Origin: Chrysomallon squamiferum
Lineage: Eukaryota; Mollusca; Gastropoda; Neomphalida; Peltospiridae
Direction of reading: 5' to 3'
Assembly: GCA_012295275.1 (NCBI GenBank)
Contig: CM022665.1
Location: 31,800,957-31,811,021 of the forward strand
DNA: 10,065 nucleotides
Below the pieces are notes generated by a model, which saw nothing but the letters and a program-made list of their open reading frames with translations, was not told the origin of the DNA and made no database searches. A program made the translations under genes and the position numbers. Below are positions 1-7,126 of the stretch, piece by piece (within the stretch, counting starts at the first letter, position 1; every line of letters begins with the position of its first letter).

Positions 1-743
1 TATAATAATATATGCCCCCTAAAACTAAGCAGTTTCAGCTTTTATATTTGTTGAACAGAGTTGAAAATATGAGTAGCATGGAATTCCATGATTTTTTATT
101 TTTGATGGATACAAATAACTGTATGGTAATATCTAACTTCTTATTTTTCTTTTTAAAATTTGTTTTGGTGTATACAAATAATGTATGTCCTTCATATACT
201 AACAACTAATGCTAAATGCTTAACTACAAATTCACATTTGTTATGTAAAAAAAGCTGAAACACGAAAAAGAAGCTTCCATCTAATGACTGGAAACCTACA
301 TCAAAGTTAGAGAGGGCATATAAAAACAAAAGTAGTAGCTGACAAACTACAAATAATACTGTTTGTGTTAGAAACAAATAAAAACTTGCTAAAAATGCTG
401 AACTGAATAATCAAAATAATTCAGGAACTGAAAGTATTATCTCAAATTAGCAAAACAGTAAATTCAGACAATTCAAAATCACCATTCCAAAACCTTGCAT
501 ATTTACATCAAAATATTTCACGTCACAACTCAGAATGAAGATACACACTTGTTTCCTTCCAAACAATGTGGACTTGAAATTTAGAGTTAGATATGCCCAA
601 GAGTGTAATATATGAATATATATATATTATATACTTTCAAACATATAAGACAAATTAAACATTCAAATCTTCTAGACCTTTTGTTTCAGAATGTTGTTTT
701 TTTTTACAGCTTTTACTACTTTTTCTTTGAATATATCACTGCC

Positions 744-773
744 TTATGCTGAATTATTATTTACTGAAAAACA
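744..773. repeat. Dispersed repeat, copy A
   Basis: This 30-nt segment holds TTATGCTGAATTAT (744-757) and TTACTGAAAAACA (761-773). Both words recur exactly about 2.5 kb away, at 3274-3287 and 3361-3373. Confidence 0.5.
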
Positions 774-1022
774 GTTTCCAAAACATCTCACCCAAGACTT
801 GTACACAAATAATAAATATAATGGCATCTCATTCAATATGAATTAAATATGCATTTAAAAATTTCTATCTGGTCCAACAGTCCAGCTTTTTTTTTTCTTC
901 TTTCAGTAACAACCCCAACATTATCTACAGGCTAAAATATTAATATACAAGTCATAGATGAAGTGTTGGAAAAGGTATCCAGTATTTTGTTTTAAACTCA
1001 ATCAATATGTTACATGAATCTA

Positions 1023-1052
1023 TTTTTTTTTTTTTTGTTGTTATTGTTATTA
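1023..1052. repeat. Poly-T run followed by GTT/ATT units
   Basis: Fourteen T from 1023 to 1036 lead into GTTGTTATTGTTATTA. It could be a simple repeat or the tail of an old minus-strand retroelement; no retroelement body is recognisable. Confidence 0.8.
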
Positions 1053-1454
1053 TAAAAGAAGTTTTCAAACTGTGGAAGATGAGTGGTCACCAAGGTGTAT
1101 GCAAGCAAAATTCAGTAATGGGGGATGCAATAAGTAAAAACAATATTTGTACAGAAGGCCACTTGAAGAATGATAATCATCCTTGCCTGGCCCTCAAAAA
1201 CAGCCCAAAATCCATTTTGCCTTTTTAAAAATTAAAATTTCATATTATATCGGATCCAATTAAAGATTTGTACACATTTAGCTCACATAACAACTGACCA
1301 CACTGAAGCTCTTCTGCTATGATATTTTGAAAGTGGTAAACATCAACCAAATGTTTTATTCAAAGGGTAGTTAGAAAAAAGTTTGAAAATCTCCAGTCTA
1401 AGAGATCAGTTAGACTTGCTTTTATATTGCATTATAATACATGTGTGTTTGTTT

Positions 1455-1479
1455 TGTGTGTGTGTGTGTGTGTGTGTGT
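1455..1479. repeat. (TG)12 microsatellite
   Basis: A pure 25-nt TG array in the non-coding DNA downstream of NAV, preceded by a degenerate TGTG/TTTG stretch from 1441. In gene sense it is a CA repeat. Confidence 0.95.
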
Positions 1480-1760
1480 ATGAAATCTTGCCCATTTTTA
1501 TTTCTGGAGTGTGTTTGCTCAGATTAGTGAATTCTGAATTTAAAATAAATACACTTTACTGCATATTCACAAGATAGTTAAAATATATATAAACATGCAA
1601 ATTAAATTTAGTTTTTTTTAAATTATTTGAATTTTACAACAATGAATCTATGTTAATATAACATACAATATCAGTTACCAACAAACTTTTACAATTTACC
1701 TTTAGTTAAATATGAACATTAATAAACATATGAAATTACAAATAAAAATATTACACTCAT

Positions 1761-1901
1761 AGAAAAACATTAATTTGTGAAAGTAAGTATTAAATTATTA
1801 GGTTCACTGAAAATTTTTAATATGTGAAAATTAAAATATCACTTTCACAAAAAATGTTAATGTGTGAAAATAAGAATTAAAACATAAGGTTCACAGAAAA
1901 A
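1761..1901. repeat. Imperfect tandem repeat, two units of about 53 nt
   Basis: The unit at 1761-1813 (agaaaaacattaatttgtga ... ggttcactgaaaa) recurs at 1847-1901 (acaaaaaatgttaatgtgtg ... ggttcacagaaaa), aligned over its whole length. Between them, TTTGTGAAAGT at 1774-1784 is inverted as ACTTTCACAAA at 1841-1851, so the repeat also contains an 11-bp inverted pair. The family is not recognised. Confidence 0.75.
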
Positions 1902-3273
1902 CAGTATGATTAAAACCTTTCCTTTCTATTTCATGCTAGCTATGAAAAACACCTTGGTTATGTATATATGGTTAGTTCACACGATCACACCAGCCTATCT
2001 ACATATAAATACATTTATTATGCACATATTTTTATACAACAGCATGCTCAAAGCTAATCTATATGTTGGCACTTTGGAAATGTTCATACATACATTAAAT
2101 GCTTTATGTCACAGGGGCAGTCAGCAAAAAAAAATGAGCAAATCTTGTTTTAAGTAAATAAATCTGCTGCCTGATAATAACTATATTTCACACAATATAC
2201 AAATATTATAATGTATTAGTTTCATACTGTTAATTATTATTTTTAAAATAATACTAAATTTAAAAACGAGAAATAAATGTATGAAGGTTTGCTTAAAAGA
2301 TATTGAAAAAATAAATAAATTAAAAATATAAAATTTCAAGCAAATGTTAGCTCTGTTTATCTGTTCTGTCATAGCAGTCCTTCCCCCTTTGATGGAAATC
2401 TTGTTCACATAAGTAGAAATATCTTTATAAATGAAATACTCAAAAAGTTTCAGTTTCTCACTGTTGTAATAAAATGGTAAAACCCTATTCTTGCCAAGAT
2501 GGAAGAAGCCTCCAATTTTGATTGTTTTGTTATCTCGCTTTATGTTTCAAAAAGGCACACTAAAAAAAGCTGCAAAACAAATTTCATTCTGCAAACTATA
2601 GAAATTACCAATAGTTTTTAATCTGGGATTAAGTATTTAACATAAACAAAGCCTGTTTATATTTTTATATGAATTTCAAACCATTTACAAATATATTTCA
2701 AAAAGGTTTCTTTTATTACAAACAATAAATGTTTTCATCACTGGTTCTTAAAGTATCATCTTTGGACACCTGGGAGCTCTAAGACTCTCCCTGGGTCAAA
2801 ATTAAATTTTAAAATAATACAAAGATGTTAATTGCCATTATCATTCTCTCACAAGTTTACAGTGGAGTCTTCTAGCTCTTTGAATCCTCAGTTATTTTTA
2901 AGAATTTATAAAGGGGAGGTATGTTCAAAATGTGTTGAGAACTGTTATGGTAATGTTGCATAGATGTTGATCAGAAGTGATATTCATTTCAAAGCACATA
3001 ATGTTTTCTGTAATACTTTTTTCCACATACATCTCCATTTGTTTTTATGAAACAGATTAGCACCACTTTCAATAATATTAGTGAATGCTAAAAGCTAAAT
3101 TATGAATTGTTAGACATAGGCCTAAGAGTAGTTATCAATTACTAATCAAATTCTAACTCAGTAGGTGACATAAAAGTGAAGAACAGATAATACCTAGTGC
3201 TAAAATTACAATAATACTGAAAATGAATTAATACCAAATATAAACTAATCTCTGATTTATTAAACAACAGAAA

Positions 3274-3373
3274 TTATGCTGAATTATGTCTTATTAAACT
3301 TACACCTGTATTAAAACTGGATAGTTGTCTGAACTGGTTATAGCCAGCATAAATTATGCCTTACTGAAAAACA
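3274..3373. repeat. Dispersed repeat, copy B (split into two partial units)
   Basis: TTATGCTGAATTAT at 3274-3287 and TTACTGAAAAACA at 3361-3373 match copy A exactly but are 73 nt apart here, versus 3 nt there. The second is preceded by TTATGCC at 3354-3360, so two partly degraded units seem to be present. No transposon ends were identified. Confidence 0.45.
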
Positions 3374-3935
3374 TGTATTAATCATTTTAGATCAGAAATG
3401 CTAATTATTCCCACATAAAGCTAACAAAATTTTTAAATAATCTTTTAGCTGAAGTGAAGATAATGAAGAACAAAATCTTTCTTATTTCTTTTTTCTTATA
3501 TTAGCACCATTTGTTTCTTAGTTGTTAGCATACTGTTAAAACAAACACATGATTCCTGCTATACTAAGGTAGAACCTTTACAATAGTTTTATCTTATTAA
3601 AGATATACAATGTCAATTAAATATTTTAATTATGTGGAATATTATGCACTGTGTGTTTCTTGTAAATATCTGATACTATTAATTCAGACTGCTACAAGAA
3701 GATCCATCAAGACAAAGAATTCAACAAAGCATGGCCACATCCAAAACAAACACCAATTCATCAATTCAGTTTTCTATGATTTACAAGCCAAAACCTCTAT
3801 AAACATTATAGCAAACCTCTACATTATTTTAACATAAAATTTTTAATGATTAAAAATAATACTTAAGTCTGCAAAGAATGCAAACAAATGCACCTGCTGT
3901 GTCTGATAAAGTCTTTGGTATATCAGCAATGGTTT

Positions 3936-3948
3936 AAAAAAAAAAAAA
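3936..3948. repeat. Poly-A run, 13 nt
   Basis: Thirteen consecutive A on the plus strand, which is poly-U in gene sense. No target-site duplication or retroelement body is evident beside it. Confidence 0.9.
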
Positions 3949-4400
3949 TCTTCTTGTGTTGGCAGCTTTCAGCTATGAACAGAATGAAGCAGGTGCAGAA
4001 ATAAACATTAGCAATGGTTGTATGAAAAAAATTGCTTTTCTATATAATTTTACATTATTTTTTTAAAATACTTTTTTTTATATATTTTTTGCATTGTTCA
4101 TAGCCTTCATCACATTCTAGAATATCTTATACAAACATTAATATACAAGTATCATCCTTAATTTTAAAATTCTGTAGTTTCTTAACTATTTTTTTCTGGT
4201 TTCTGCATGCAAAAATCATCCTATTTTCCAAAATGGGCTAAATCCTCTAAAACTACTTTTTTTTTGTTTTGAATAAAATGTTATTTCTTAGGATCATAAC
4301 AAAATTAAAAATTAACACCATAAAATTTTCATTTTGTCTTGAAATAAACAAATGCAGAAATTACTCTGTAGTTTTCAGTCGCAACAGCACAGAAATATTG

Positions 4401-4406
4401 TTTATT
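4401..4406 (-). promoter_or_regulatory. Candidate poly(A) signal AATAAA
   Basis: AATAAA in gene sense about 400 nt after the stop. It is followed in gene sense by a G/T-rich segment at 4376-4395 (GTGCTGTTGCG), a reasonable downstream element. This is the best-looking of the proximal candidates by context, but it cannot be confirmed here. Confidence 0.35.
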
Positions 4407-4460
4407 AGTAGCTATCAGTCTGAAAGATTGTTCAAGGTGGCCCTAGTAAGTCCATAGTCT

Positions 4461-4466
4461 TTTAAT
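4461..4466 (-). promoter_or_regulatory. Candidate poly(A) signal variant ATTAAA
   Basis: The plus strand TTTAAT is ATTAAA in gene sense, the commonest variant poly(A) hexamer, about 340 nt after the stop. Chance occurrence in AT-rich sequence is likely. Confidence 0.2.
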
Positions 4467-4626
4467 AACCATCTGGACAAGCTTCTGTTACAACTAGAAT
4501 ATTTAGTTTTGAAATCATCTGTCTCTGCATAAGTGATCTCCTCGATAAACCCAGTAGTTGTAACAGATGCCCACAGTATAGACTCAACCATCTTGATAAA
4601 GTATTATCTGTCATTAACTAATCTGT

Positions 4627-4632
4627 TTTATT
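4627..4632 (-). promoter_or_regulatory. Candidate proximal poly(A) signal AATAAA
   Basis: The plus strand reads TTTATT, i.e. AATAAA in gene sense, about 175 nt after the stop codon. The stretch downstream in gene sense (4570-4600) is moderately G/T-rich, as expected of a cleavage-site context. In AT-rich DNA this hexamer is common, so this is only the first candidate. Confidence 0.35.
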
Positions 4633-4806
4633 GTTGACTCCAGTCACTTTACTGGACACTTAGCAGAATTTACATTATCAGACATCTGACACTCAGAATA
4701 ATGCAAACTAATCAGTTTTTTCTGACACTACTGATGAGTGCTTTCAGATAGTCAGTGTAGATAATGAATCTTTTCTGAGTGTTGATTAGTTAATCATTTC
4801 TGATAT

Positions 4807-4941
4807 TTAGAGTGTTGACTCTACACTAGAGCCAGAGAATTCCTGAATGCTGCTGTGACTGTCGATACTGACAGAGTCACTGTCGTTACTTTGAGGACTT
4901 GAATAGTTGGCTGCTTCCTGCAACCTCATCAGCATGTTGAC
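4807..4941 (-). CDS. NAV2: NAV terminal exon: C-terminal tail and stop
   Basis: The coding part of the last exon runs from acceptor TTTTACAG to a TAA at 4807-4809: 44 residues. It opens with a short helix (VNMLMRLQEAANYSSPQSND), followed by the serine-rich SDSVSIDSHSSIQEFSGSSV and ends ESTL. The NMLMRLQEAANYSSPQS block is the recognisable navigator C-terminus, so the stop is natural and not a truncation. The terminal S-T-L fits a class I PDZ ligand. The exon continues as 3' UTR to the left. Confidence 0.96.
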   Translation of the reverse strand, partial: VNMLMRLQEAANYSSPQSNDSDSVSIDSHSSIQEFSGSSVESTL

Positions 4942-6563
4942 CTGTAAAACAAAACAAATCACATTTAGATTTAAGAATTGTACATCAAAATCAGAGAGAG
5001 AACTTTAAATATCAGTTTTGTTACTACAGCATTGTAATTAAAAACTGAACTAAACTGAATTATGAAACAGCTTCTCAACTGATTCTGAACTGAAAAAACT
5101 CCTGAAAAATGTTGTATAAATTAAATCCAATTTTATTTTGAAACTTGTGTTGTGTTTCCATTTCCTCTAATGTAATGATATTTTCAAACTGCATTTGTCT
5201 TAGAATATGATACTGTATTGTATTGTATAATATTGTTATGTTATATTTACACACTTAAGTACATTGCAATATATGGTAGACCTTTTCAATAACATTATCC
5301 ATTTAGTACAGTTTTAATACATGTTAGTGTACTCACTAATGGGTTATAACCTAGAACTTTTTAAACCTTTTAACCATATACTTACTAGTGGATCAGCCTC
5401 ACTATCACTAGCGCTAGTCTGAGACTTTATCTTGGATGTTCCTGCTGGGACAGGGCCACTCTGGGCATCATAGCCAACATCTTCCTGTCTAATTCTCAGC
5501 AGAGATCTGTCATCTTTAACACTTCCCATTGTCCATGGAAACTGTTCAATAACCCAGTCTGTTGGGTCTTCCCATGGTGCTCGGCGACCATAAACCTAAA
5601 ATATTGTAATTTGAATTTTAAACAGAATTTGTCCAAGTTTTGAATAACATTAATTTGGAATATGCATGTAAACAATATTTGGTACTGGTACTGAAACAGA
5701 AATGTTTATTTCACAGGTATCTTATTGTAATTCAGACAAATATACTTAATAAATTTATATATATATATAATGTAACTTTCAACCATTTCTGCTTTCAGAG
5801 AAGATATTTTTCATGTTCCAGCATTTAGTTTATATTCATCTCCTTTTGGTAATTTTTATGTATAAATTAATACATAATTTAAAACATATAAGGATGTATG
5901 TTTGTTTTACTCATACTGAAAAATAAACTCACCTGTAGTCCTTCCCTGACAGCCTCCAGCATGTAGGGAACCAGGGAGTAGTTCCAGAGATCTTTGAACC
6001 AAACTTGTGATCCAGAAATATCCATAGGGCAAGATAGGAAAAGTCTTGGACCTGAAAATATAGAATTTTATAACCTTAAAAGGGTCTTTGACATCATAAT
6101 ATGTACATTGATTTAGAAATGAAATAAAGCCTTTGAAATGATAACATAGCTAATGAATCTCAGTGAATGATTCCTTTTATCTGTCTGATTAGCAACAAAA
6201 TCAAAACTGTCAACACATATAAAACAGAAAAACTCAGTCACAAACAGACAAGCCAAACAACTTCTCTATATAATAGACTAAGATAAATCCAAATATAATT
6301 ATATATTAGAACAAACTTGGAAAATGTAATTTTCCTTTACAAATAAAAGAAAAAAGGTCTCACCAATAGTGACATCAGAAGAGCTGTGTGTTTCCAGGAA
6401 CTTGTTGATGTGAGACCAGACTTTGGGAATCCAGTCAATGATTTTGTTCAAGTCATTGTTTCTCATACCAGTTCGAACTTCTGCTTCAACCAATTTACGA
6501 CGAAGATATCTGCCAAGAAATCCCTTCACTGGTTCCATGTGATTTGCACACAGCACCCATCTG

Positions 6564-6611
<48 letters not shown>

Positions 6612-7046
6612 CAACAACAACAAGAATAACTAACTGTAACAACAAGAATAATAACAAGTGTTTGACATATTCCTCATTATTTCACACACTGAGAAAGTTT
6701 TATATCAATAGTTTTGTTATAAAATTAGCTGCAACAATTTCTTCTTTTTTCCATGACAGTATTTCACTAATTCTAAATACAAAATAAAAGAGATTTTAAA
6801 AATATTGCATTTCATTTTTCTTTAGTATTATCATATAAAATTAAAGACAACTGTAATAGACCAGAGCTATACCTTCAGATTCTAATTCACTATTAATAAC
6901 ATTACTGATTCCTTTTTTAAAGCATAATAGCATATGGATATTTTATTCTGATATTGTAGTGGTACTGTTTTCTTTTTATTTAAATAAAAATGTTTCAAAT
7001 CAAAATTGTTTTATAAAACTGTTTTTTAAAAAAAACACCTATATAG

Positions 7047-7126
<80 letters not shown>

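Larger units (their letters stand above)
1..4806 (-). other. NAV 3' UTR and downstream non-coding DNA
   Basis: No convincing coding region was found on either strand. The short open frames here are low-complexity, start in A/T tracts and show no recognised domains. From 4806 leftward the sequence is 3' UTR of the navigator transcript for an unknown length. It is very AT-rich, with only a few GC-richer patches (2762-2800 and 4430-4560). It contains a (TG)n array, poly-A/poly-T runs, a small tandem repeat at 1761-1901 and a dispersed repeat at 744-773 and 3274-3373. Exact conserved-microRNA seed matches at 2552-4096, in the sense of the gene, hint that the UTR may be several kilobases long. The UTR/intergenic boundary cannot be placed from sequence alone. 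Confidence 0.7.

Noticed and set aside
885-906. Plus-strand splice-acceptor-like tract ending TTTCTTTCAG
   Set aside because: No coding sequence follows it on the plus strand; T-rich runs before CAG are common here.
1007-1228. 73-codon plus-strand frame at 1007-1228
   Set aside because: It begins in a poly-T tract, has low-complexity Phe/Val/Ile at its start and no recognisable domain; no splice or promoter context was seen.
1062-1389. Inverted pair TTTTCAAACT / AGTTTGAAAA, 328 nt apart, considered as a hAT-type MITE
   Set aside because: Only ten matching bases, no clear 8-bp target-site duplication and no terminal CAG-type ends.
500-2004. Pumilio-type TGTANATA sites in gene sense (500-507, 922-929, 1997-2004)
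   Set aside because: About one to two are expected by chance in DNA this AT-rich, and these may lie beyond the transcript end.
1906-2157. 83-codon plus-strand frame at 1906-2157
   Set aside because: Hydrophobic, AT-driven composition without a recognised family; likely chance.
6386-6787. 133-codon plus-strand open frame
   Set aside because: It is antisense to NAV exon 7 and then reads through the AAT and CAA arrays as runs of Ile and Thr; the minus-strand exon fully explains its conserved part.
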